NCBI GenBank assembly: GCA_021371965.1
Contig: JAJFVE010000136.1
Coordinates: 1-24,648 of the forward strand
DNA length: 24,648 bases
Direction: 5' to 3'
Origin: Planctomycetaceae bacterium
Lineage (GTDB): Bacteria > Planctomycetota > Phycisphaerae > SM23-33
Position 1 is the first letter of the stretch. The number at the start of each line of letters is the position of its first letter. The notes under the pieces are model-generated. The model was not told where the DNA came from. It saw only the letters and a list, made by a program, of their open reading frames with translations, and did no database searches. Below are positions 8,854 to 15,562 of this stretch, in pieces. The position numbers and the translations under genes are program-made.

Positions 8854-8871
8854 GGGAAGTGAGGAGCATCA

Positions 8872-9507
8872 ATGGTTTACGAAGTGCCCGCCCTGCCCTA
8901 CCCGTACGACGCCCTGGAGCCTCACATCGACGCCGAGACGATGGAGATTCATCACGCCAGGCACCATGGCGGGTATGTGAACAATCTCAATAAGATTCTC
9001 GATGGACACAGGGAACTGCAATCGCTGCCGCTGGAGGAAATTCTCTACGACATCGCTCGCGTGCCCGAAGCCATCCGCCAGGACGTGCGCAACTACGCCG
9101 GCGGCCATCTCAACCACAGCTTCTTCTGGCGCATCATGACCCCTGGCGGGTCCGAGCCGCCCCAGGGAACGCTCGGCCAGACCCTGATCGAGCAGTTCGG
9201 CAGTTTTCGCAGGATGTCGGATAAGTTCACGCAGGCCGCCCTGGCGCGATTCGGCAGCGGATGGGCATGGCTGGCGGTCGAGGGCAACGGTCAACTGACC
9301 ATCTTCAGCACGCCCAATCAGGACTCGCCGCTGATGTACGGTTGTCAGCCGATCCTGGGCCTGGACGTCTGGGAGCACGCGTACTACCTCAAGTACCAAA
9401 GCCGTCGTAGCGACTACATTACGGCATGGTGGTCGGTAGTGAACTGGAATCGCGTCGCCGAACTCTACGCCCGCTGCGCTTCGCGCATTGAACGGAAGAG
9501 CAAGTAA
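8872..9507 (+). CDS. sodA: Superoxide dismutase, Mn/Fe family (Mn-type)
   Basis: Encodes 211 aa, normal length, with the ribosome binding site GAGGAG 5 nt upstream fixing the start. The protein opens MVYEVPALPYPYDALEPHID, very like MnSOD. Metal ligands align as His27 (MEIHHARHH), His82 (GGHLNHSFFW), Asp165 and His169 (LGLDVWEHAYYLKYQ). The Gly78-Gln150 arrangement (AGGH and NQDSP) is that of Mn-type rather than Fe-type enzymes. It dismutates superoxide to oxygen and hydrogen peroxide. No signal peptide is seen, so it is cytoplasmic. It appears to be monocistronic, with its own promoter and leader. A cambialistic enzyme cannot be excluded. Confidence 0.96.
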   Translation: MVYEVPALPYPYDALEPHIDAETMEIHHARHHGGYVNNLNKILDGHRELQSLPLEEILYDIARVPEAIRQDVRNYAGGHLNHSFFWRIMTPGGSEPPQGTLGQTLIEQFGSFRRMSDKFTQAALARFGSGWAWLAVEGNGQLTIFSTPNQDSPLMYGCQPILGLDVWEHAYYLKYQSRRSDYITAWWSVVNWNRVAELYARCASRIERKSK

Positions 9508-9525
9508 GTAGCCCGTAGCCTCTGT

Positions 9526-10329
9526 TCACGCCGCTTCTTGCGGGGGGGATTGATTGCGGCGGTACTGCTCCATGCGATCCCTGAGGTGGCCGGTGATGTT
9601 CGTGAGCATCTGGCTGACGCGGCTTTCGGACAGATCGACTGCCAGGCCGGTTTCCTTCATGGTCAGGCCTTCAAAGTAATAGAGCACGATGATGAGTCGC
9701 TGCGTTCGGTTGAGCCCGCGCGCGAGGTAGTCGCGCAGTTCGTTGCGGATGGCGGCGTCGAGCGGACCCGGGTCGCGGCCGTCGCGCATGGCGATATCCG
9801 TGATGTCCAGATCGTCGTCGGTGTCATTGGGGCGGCAATTGATCGAGACGACCCCGGCCACCTTCGCCTGCGGCAGCAGCGTTTGGAGTTCCTGCTCGTC
9901 GATGCCGACGGTGCGGGCCAGTTCCGCGTCGGTGGGCGCGCGGCCCAGGGCGGCGCGCAGCGTATCGCCGGCGCGGGCGAGGCCGCGGGCGCGGCTTCGG
10001 ATCCCGCGCGGCACCCAGTCCATCGCCCGCAGTTCGTCGAGCATGGCCCCGCGCAGGCGCGGAATGCAGTAGGCGTCGAAGCTCACGCCGCGCTGCGGGT
10101 CATAGCCGGCCACCGCGCGGATCAGTCCGAACGTGCCGGCCGAGACCAGGTCGTCGATCTCGACGCTGCCGGGCAGGCGGGCGGAAAGGCGCTGGGCGGT
10201 ACTGGTCACCAGTGGCAGGTACCGCTCGATCAGTTGCCCGCGCAGGCGGCTGTCGCCACTGCGTCGAAAATCCTTCCAGAGTTTTTCATCGGCCGCCGCG
10301 GGATCCGTACGCATTGCTTTGGGGTTCAT
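9526..10329 (-). CDS. Alternative sigma factor of the FliA/WhiG/SigB type (sigma-70 group 3)
   Basis: Starting at the ATG at 10329 gives 267 aa, with AGAGAGG 9 nt upstream; an ATG at 10338 adds three residues but leaves no spacing to that site. Region 2 spans about residues 25-110 (LIERYLPLVTSTAQRL, EIDDLVSAGTFGLIRAV, GVSFDAYCIPRLRGAMLDEL, MDWVPR), the classic FliA/WhiG pattern. Region 3 spans about 115-165 (GRAPTDAELARTVGI). Region 4 spans 200-255 with the helix-turn-helix GLTMKETGLAVDLSESRVSQ. It directs RNA polymerase to a special promoter class. It is the second gene of a two-gene minus-strand unit, about 20 bp behind another sigma factor gene. No anti-sigma factor gene is adjacent and no flagellar gene is in the window, so the regulon is unknown. 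Confidence 0.92.
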   Translation of the reverse strand: MNPKAMRTDPAAADEKLWKDFRRSGDSRLRGQLIERYLPLVTSTAQRLSARLPGSVEIDDLVSAGTFGLIRAVAGYDPQRGVSFDAYCIPRLRGAMLDELRAMDWVPRGIRSRARGLARAGDTLRAALGRAPTDAELARTVGIDEQELQTLLPQAKVAGVVSINCRPNDTDDDLDITDIAMRDGRDPGPLDAAIRNELRDYLARGLNRTQRLIIVLYYFEGLTMKETGLAVDLSESRVSQMLTNITGHLRDRMEQYRRNQSPPQEAA

Positions 10330-10348
10330 CTCTGGCATCCTCTCTTTA

Positions 10349-10927
10349 TCAGCACCAGCAAGGCTGCGCCAGGCGGCGGAGCTTGGACAATAGGCGTTTG
10401 TGACGCATGCTCAGGGTCGGCTGCCCCACGCCCAGGCGGCAGGCGATTTCACGAAACGTCAGACCCTTGTCGTAGTGCAGCTTCAACAAGAGGCTTTCCC
10501 ACGGGCACAGCCGCGAGCGAACGGTCGAGAAAAAGTCGCGCAGGTCCGACTGCCGCGAGTGCTCTTCGTAGCGGCGGTCGACAGCCGTCATGGACATCGG
10601 CGAGGTGTCGTCGTCGGCCAGGTCGCTGCTGAAGACCACGCGGCGCGGAGCGGCGCCGGCCTTGGACAGCACGCGGTCCTTGCGCATCTGGTCGATGGCC
10701 AGGTACATGGCCTTGCGGGCGGCGAAATCGGCGAAGGTGACGCCTTGATCGTTTTCATACTGCGTGGCGGCCTGCGAGAGGCCCAGGAGGACGTAACTGT
10801 AGAGCTCTTCGGAATCCACCCAGCAGTAACAGCGTTTCAGGCGTGAGGCGATCGTGCGGGCCAGCGGGAGGTACTGCTCCACTTGCGGGCGAGCATCCAT
10901 AGCGTGTACACATGGGGCGACGGACAT
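10349..10927 (-). CDS. Short sigma-70-like factor (regions 2 and 4 only)
   Basis: Encodes 192 aa; the ATG at 10927 is preceded by GGAG (10936-10939) at good spacing. Region 2-like sequence spans about residues 15-90 (VEQYLPLARTIASRL, VDSEELYSYVLLGLSQAA, GVTFADFAARKAMYLAIDQM, RKDRVL). Region 4-like sequence spans about 135-187 (LLLKLHYDKGLTFREIA, CRLGVGQPTLSMRHKRLL). In place of region 3 there is a short acidic, Ser/Asp-rich linker (about 97-128). It therefore has the size of an ECF factor but region 2 closer to the FliA/SigB group. Probably a sigma factor co-transcribed with the larger one downstream; a role as modulator of its neighbour is also possible. The Cys pair near residues 33-35 (KRCYCW) and the C-terminal PCWC are unusual. 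Confidence 0.82.
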   Translation of the reverse strand: MSVAPCVHAMDARPQVEQYLPLARTIASRLKRCYCWVDSEELYSYVLLGLSQAATQYENDQGVTFADFAARKAMYLAIDQMRKDRVLSKAGAAPRRVVFSSDLADDDTSPMSMTAVDRRYEEHSRQSDLRDFFSTVRSRLCPWESLLLKLHYDKGLTFREIACRLGVGQPTLSMRHKRLLSKLRRLAQPCWC

Positions 10928-11040
10928 AGTGGTATCTCCGTAAGGGTCCCGATTCGTGGTTCCGACTTCCGGCCTCCGGTTGGCCGCAGGAACCCGTGAG
11001 AAGGGCTGCCATGCCCTGGTGTGGGGTAAATGTTGAGAGA

Positions 11041-11070
11041 ATATTACAGGCTAACCCCTAGTACTTTCAA
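11041..11070 (-). promoter_or_regulatory. Probable promoter of the tandem sigma-factor operon
   Basis: On the minus strand TTGAAA (11070-11065) and TAATAT (11046-11041) are spaced by 18 bp, inside an AT-rich island (about 11033-11165) that contrasts with the GC-rich surroundings. Transcription would start near 11034, leaving a leader of about 107 nt. Two related GTACTT sites flank or overlap it (11061-11066, 11133-11138). Confidence 0.45.
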
Positions 11071-11185
11071 GTAAAAAATCATGGAGTCGCTAGAAATAAC
11101 AAAATCCATAATCATACCATTAGTCCTTTCCAGTACTTAGGAGAATTAAAGATAGGTAAAATTTCCTTGGTGTCCGAGAGTGACC

Positions 11186-11282
11186 AGTAGCACGGGCGTC
11201 TGATGATTGGAGTTCAGGGAGCGTGGGCGAGACCCTGTTCCCGCGGGGACGCCCATGCTATTTGCGGGATGTCCGTGCTACT
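11186..11282. repeat. Palindromic repeat cluster upstream of the MFS gene
   Basis: The 15-mer AGTAGCACGGGCGTC (11186-11200) is followed by two inverted near-copies: GACGCCCATGCTA at 11248-11260 and GATGTCCGTGCTACT at 11268-11282. The segment in between contains further self-complementary GGGCG/CGCCC stretches. Together with the AT-rich island this fills the 389-bp gap between the sigma operon and the MFS gene; no other gene is visible there. Confidence 0.6.
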
Positions 11283-11316
11283 ACTTGAGACCGCTAGACG
11301 CTATAGTAGCGTGGCC

Positions 11317-12627
11317 ATGGAAGGACTCGTTGCCGCTATGGACGACGCCGCAAAACATCAGATCGCTAGCGCCCGCGGTAAGTTTATTGCCATGGCCGGC
11401 ACGTACGCGCTTGGGGCCTTCAACGACAATTTCTTCAAGACCGTGGTGATCCTGCTGGCCAACCGCGCGGGGCGGCAATACGTGCCGGGCCTGGCGGCCA
11501 ATCTCATGGCCTTGCCCTTCGTGGTTTTCGCGGCATACTGCGGGTGGATGGCCGACCGCTTCCCCAAGCGCCGCATCGTCATCGCCAGCAAGATCATGGA
11601 ACTGGCGGCCATGTGCATCGCCGCGGTGGGGATCATTTCGCAGAACTACGTTCTGCTGCTGATCACGGTCTTCTTCATGGGCTGGCAGTCGGCGATCTTC
11701 AGCCCGGCGCTGAACGGGTCGATCCCGGAGCTGTACCCGCCCGCGTTCGTGCCCACGGCCAATGCTCGCCTGAAGGCGGCGATCACTGCGGCGATTCTCC
11801 TGGGCGTGGCGATGGCGGGCTTTGCGCTGGGGTCCTCCAGCACGGACATAGCGCCGCTGGCGGGTCGTTACATCGCCGCGGCGTCGGTGGTGGCCGTGGC
11901 GGCGGTGGGCATCGTTGCCAGCCTCTGGACGGTATCGCGTGGGGCGGCCGACGCCAAGGCGCGTTTTCCGAGGCTGGGGCCGCTGCAGACGGTCTTCGAC
12001 CTGGCACGGCTCAGTCGCGACAGGCTGTTGGCCAACGTGCTCTGGGCCGACGCGTTCATCTGGGGCATGGGCAACCTGCAGGTGCTGATCATCATGCAGA
12101 TGGGCACGAACCAGTTGAAGCTCAGCGACTCGTATAACGGGCTGCTGGCGCTGAGTGAGCTGACGGGCATTGCGGTGGGGGGGCTGATCGCGGCGAAGCT
12201 CTTCACAGGCCCTCGATGGTATCGCGTGCTGCCGATAATGTCGGCCGTCATCGGCGTCATCGCCTTGGCCGTCGGGGCGGTCCCGCTCCTGGTCGCCGGC
12301 GCGCAGTTCCCGGTGCTGATGGTGCTGCTGGCATTGATCGGCATCGCCGGGGGCATGTTCATGATTCCCTGCGAGAGTTTCATCCAGGTGCGGCCCGCGG
12401 CGCAGGAGAAGGGTTGTGCCATCGCCGCTTCCAACTTCCTGGTGTTCGCGGCTATCATGCTGACCGGCTTGCTGCATTCGCTGGTATGCACGTGGATAGC
12501 GCCGTCGGCGCTTTTTGCCGCCCTGGCGGCGGCGGCCTTGCCGGCGGCGCTGCTGCTGCACCTGGTGTTGCGCAAGAAAGGTCCGGCCCGGTGGCAGGCT
12601 CAAGAGAGCGCGGAGGTGGTCGCATGA
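11317..12627 (+). CDS. MFS transporter, LplT-like (probable lysophospholipid flippase)
   Basis: ATG 11317 gives 436 aa; ATG 11338 is an alternative. The frame extends upstream to 11203, but that part is made of palindromic repeat and is unlikely to be coding. The protein has about 12 hydrophobic segments. It opens with the characteristic GTYALGAFNDNFFKT and has the MFS loop motif GWMADRFPKRR between helices 2 and 3. This N-terminal signature matches the LplT and acyl-transferase-linked MFS group, which flips lysophospholipid across the inner membrane. Its stop codon overlaps the start of the next gene as ATGA (12624-12627). That gene encodes an Aas-type acyltransferase/acyl-ACP synthetase, the known LplT partner. 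The context and the motif support each other; transport itself is inferred. Confidence 0.85.
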   Translation: MEGLVAAMDDAAKHQIASARGKFIAMAGTYALGAFNDNFFKTVVILLANRAGRQYVPGLAANLMALPFVVFAAYCGWMADRFPKRRIVIASKIMELAAMCIAAVGIISQNYVLLLITVFFMGWQSAIFSPALNGSIPELYPPAFVPTANARLKAAITAAILLGVAMAGFALGSSSTDIAPLAGRYIAAASVVAVAAVGIVASLWTVSRGAADAKARFPRLGPLQTVFDLARLSRDRLLANVLWADAFIWGMGNLQVLIIMQMGTNQLKLSDSYNGLLALSELTGIAVGGLIAAKLFTGPRWYRVLPIMSAVIGVIALAVGAVPLLVAGAQFPVLMVLLALIGIAGGMFMIPCESFIQVRPAAQEKGCAIAASNFLVFAAIMLTGLLHSLVCTWIAPSALFAALAAAALPAALLLHLVLRKKGPARWQAQESAEVVA

Positions 12628-15245
12628 TTAACACGCTGCTGCGATGGTGGGTCAAGTCGCTGCTGTGGCTGCGCTATCGCATTCGCCTGCATGGCTTCGA
12701 CGCGGTGGCCGCGCGCGGGCGCAAGAAGATCCTCTTCCTGCCCAATCACAACGCCTTGATGGATCCGGTCATCATGGCCGCCAGCCTGCACAAGACGTTC
12801 GTCCCGCGGTTCCTGGCCGACCGCGACCAGGTGGACCGCTTCCTGGTGCGCTGGCTGGCAGGACGCATGCACGTGCTGGGCATTCCGGACGTCTCCAAGT
12901 ACGGTCCCGAGGCCGCCCCGCAGGTCGAGGCCGCTCTGGACGGGATCGTCGCGTCGCTGCGCCGGGGACGCAACGCGCTGCTCTACCCGGCCGGGCAGCT
13001 CTGCCGCACGGCGATGGAAGACGTGCGCGGCAACAGCGCGGTGGAGTACGTTCTCTCGCGAGTACCCGACGCGCGGATAGTGCTCATCCGCCAGAGGGGG
13101 CTCTGGGGCAGCGGGTTCAGTTGGGCCGCCGGTCGCGTTCCGGACGTGGCGACCACGCTCAAGCGGGGCGCGCTGGCGCTGCTGGCCAGCGGCGTGTTCT
13201 TCGCGCCGCGGCGGCGGGTGGACCTGACAGCCATCGAGCCCGACGATTTCCCGCGCGACCAGGGTCGCGCGGTCATTAACGAGTACCTCGAAAAGTTCTA
13301 CAACACAGACCCGCAGCGCAACACGTACGTGCCGTACTCGATATGGGAGCGTGGCGGCCCGCGCGTCGTGCCTGAGCCGCAGGTGCACGCCGACGCCGGG
13401 CGGCTCGAAGCGGTGCCCGCGGCGATGCGCCAGATCGTCACCGAGCACCTGCTCGAGCTGTCGGGCCTGGCGCAGATCGACGACTCGCAGCACCTCGCCC
13501 GCGACCTGGGCCTGGACTCCCTGGTGCGCACGGAGCTGCTGGTGTGGCTCGAGCAGCAGTTCGGCCACCCCCAGGGCGACACCGACTCGCTGCTGACCGT
13601 CGGCGACGTGATGCTGGCGGCGTATGGCGAAGGCATTTCGGCGTCGCAGCGGACCATCCGTGGACCGTCGCGCCGCTGGTTCGCCCGCGGCGCGCCGGTC
13701 AAGCTCGCCTCCGGCGACACGATCCCGCAGGTGTTTCTGACGCAGGCCCGTCGTGGCACGGGGCGCGTCTGCATGGCCGACCAGACCAGCGGCGCACGAA
13801 CGTATCGCGACGCGATCCTGGGCATCATGGCCCTGCAGAGGCACATCAAGGTCCTGCCCGGCGAGAATGTCGGCGTGATGCTCCCGGCCTCGGTGGGCGC
13901 CAGCGTGGCGTACCTGGCGACGGCCTTTGCCGGCAAGACGCCGGTGCTGCTGAATTGGACCATCGGGCGGCGCAACCTCGAACACGCCGCCAAGGCCGTC
14001 GGCCTTTCGGCCGTGCTGACCTCGCGCATCCTCGTGCAGCGCCTGGCGGGGCAGGGCGTGGACCTGGGCAGCCTGGCGCCGCTGTGCGTGTATCTGGAAG
14101 ACCTGCGCAGCAAGATCACGCGAGGGCAAAAGATTGCCGCGCTGCTCAAGTCGCGCCTGAGCTGGCGAAGCCTGGACAAGGCGACTGTCAGTGCGACCGC
14201 GGCCGTCCTGTTCACCAGTGGCAGTGAGGCTCTGCCTAAGGCTGTGCCGCTGACGCACACCAACATCCTGACGAACCTCCGCGACGTGCTGGGCATGGTG
14301 GACCTGCATCAGGGCGATCGCATGGTGGGCATCCTGCCGCCGTTCCATTCCTTCGGACTCACCGCGGCGCTGTGCGCGCCGCTGCTGGCGGGCATGCCGG
14401 TGGTGTATCATCCCAACCCCAACGAGGCGGGGATCCTCGCCTTGATCATCGAAACGTACCGCACTACGATCCTCATGGGCACGCCGACGTTCCTGGGCGG
14501 GATCGTGCGGGCCGCCCGCGCCGGGCAGCTCGACTCGCTGCGGATGGCTGTCACCGGCGCCGAAAAATGCCCGCCGCGAGTCTACGATGCCATCGCCCGC
14601 ACCTGCCCGCGGACGATGATCCTCGAAGGCTACGGCGTCACCGAATGCTCGCCGATCATCTCGCTCAACGATCCCAAGAGCCCCCAGGCCGGCACCATCG
14701 GCAAGGTGATGGAATCGCTCGAGTACGCCATCGTCGACGTCGACACCGGCCGCCCTGCCCCCCGCGGCGAAAAGGGCATGCTGCTGGCGCGGGGCCCCAG
14801 TGTCTTTGGCGGATACCTCGCCTACGACGGACCCTCGCCGTTTGTCGAGCACGACGGCAAGAGCTGGTATCGCACGGGCGACCTGGTCAGCGAGGACGCC
14901 GGCGGCGTGCTGACCTTCCACGGGCGGCTGAGGCGGTTCGTCAAGTTCGGAGGCGAGATGGTGTCGCTGCCGGCCATCGAGGCCGCACTCGAGCCCCTGG
15001 CCGGACCGGACCATGACGGCGCACCGAAGCTGGCCGTCGTTGCCCAGGAAGCTCACGAGCGTCCGGAGTTGGTGCTTGTCTCGGCCCTCGACGTCGATCG
15101 CGAAAAGGCCAACGCCCAGATTCGCCGCATCGGCCTTTCGCCGCTGCACAATATCCACCGCGTGATCCGCGTCGAGGAGATCCCCGTGCTCGGGACGGGC
15201 AAGACGGATTATCAGGCGCTGAAACAAATGCTTCAGAAGTTGTGA
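12624..15245 (+). CDS. Aas-like trifunctional protein: PlsC acyltransferase, acyl carrier domain, acyl-ACP/CoA ligase
   Basis: Encodes 873 aa from ATG 12624, with GGAGG (12612-12616) 7 nt upstream and a 4-bp overlap with the MFS gene. Domain 1 (about residues 1-215) is a glycerophospholipid acyltransferase with the HX4D motif His42-Asp47 (NHNALMD). Domain 2 (about 270-340) is an acyl carrier domain with the phosphopantetheine serine Ser299 (GLDSL). Domain 3 (about 370-873) is an AMP-binding ligase with LFTSGSEALPK (529-539), GYGVTE (669-674), YRTGDL (749-754) and the C-terminal catalytic Lys860 (GTGKTD). E. coli Aas has domains 1 and 3 only; the carrier domain between them is extra. The likely job is re-acylation of lysophospholipid delivered by the LplT-like neighbour. 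Its last codons lie in a repeat arm that supplies the stop codon. Confidence 0.92.
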   Translation: MINTLLRWWVKSLLWLRYRIRLHGFDAVAARGRKKILFLPNHNALMDPVIMAASLHKTFVPRFLADRDQVDRFLVRWLAGRMHVLGIPDVSKYGPEAAPQVEAALDGIVASLRRGRNALLYPAGQLCRTAMEDVRGNSAVEYVLSRVPDARIVLIRQRGLWGSGFSWAAGRVPDVATTLKRGALALLASGVFFAPRRRVDLTAIEPDDFPRDQGRAVINEYLEKFYNTDPQRNTYVPYSIWERGGPRVVPEPQVHADAGRLEAVPAAMRQIVTEHLLELSGLAQIDDSQHLARDLGLDSLVRTELLVWLEQQFGHPQGDTDSLLTVGDVMLAAYGEGISASQRTIRGPSRRWFARGAPVKLASGDTIPQVFLTQARRGTGRVCMADQTSGARTYRDAILGIMALQRHIKVLPGENVGVMLPASVGASVAYLATAFAGKTPVLLNWTIGRRNLEHAAKAVGLSAVLTSRILVQRLAGQGVDLGSLAPLCVYLEDLRSKITRGQKIAALLKSRLSWRSLDKATVSATAAVLFTSGSEALPKAVPLTHTNILTNLRDVLGMVDLHQGDRMVGILPPFHSFGLTAALCAPLLAGMPVVYHPNPNEAGILALIIETYRTTILMGTPTFLGGIVRAARAGQLDSLRMAVTGAEKCPPRVYDAIARTCPRTMILEGYGVTECSPIISLNDPKSPQAGTIGKVMESLEYAIVDVDTGRPAPRGEKGMLLARGPSVFGGYLAYDGPSPFVEHDGKSWYRTGDLVSEDAGGVLTFHGRLRRFVKFGGEMVSLPAIEAALEPLAGPDHDGAPKLAVVAQEAHERPELVLVSALDVDREKANAQIRRIGLSPLHNIHRVIRVEEIPVLGTGKTDYQALKQMLQKL

Positions 15246-15561
15246 GTTGTGTGTGGTGAGTGGTGAGTGAGAAGCTCCAGAAGCAGTTGTGAGTGGTGAG
15301 TGGTCAAGACGCGGTCCGAAGGACCGCTGGGGATATAGCCGGGGGCAAGCGGCGGGTTCTTCCCGCCACGCAGCCCGGATGAAGCGTAATAAGGTTCCCG
15401 CCCCGAAGCGGGCGGGCAGTGCCCCCGGCTATATCCCCATCGCCCCGTACGGGGCGAGGACTTACAACTCACCACCCACAACTCAGTGGTGAGTTGTGAG
15501 ATTCCACCGCAGGATGCTTCTTGTTTCTTACTCACCGCTCACCACTCACAACTCACAACTT
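15237..15561. repeat. Nested inverted-repeat structure filling the gap between convergent genes
   Basis: Outer arms of 37 bp (15237-15273 and 15525-15561) match at 34 positions and are made of GTGAGT/GTTGTG units. A second pair of 17 bp (15285-15301 and 15467-15483) lies inside, and a third pair of 19 bp is perfect (GGGGATATAGCCGGGGGCA at 15329-15347 and its complement at 15420-15438). Between and around them are local hairpins: 15311-15327, 15351-15367, the CCCGCCC/GGGCGGG stem near 15398-15417, the palindrome 15441-15456, and a 12-bp stem 15464-15475/15486-15497. The left arm includes the stop codon of the ligase gene and the right arm ends 1 bp before the dnaG stop. It may serve as a bidirectional terminator; origin unknown. 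Confidence 0.85.
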
Positions 15562-15562
15562 T

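Noticed and set aside
12600..15227. An 875-codon minus-strand open frame opposite the Aas-like gene
   Set aside because: Same antisense effect; the plus frame has complete acyltransferase, carrier and ligase motifs.
15237..15561. Possible CRISPR array because of repeated GTGAGT/GTTGTG units
   Set aside because: The units are nested inverted arms of different lengths, without regular spacers of constant size, and no cas gene is nearby.
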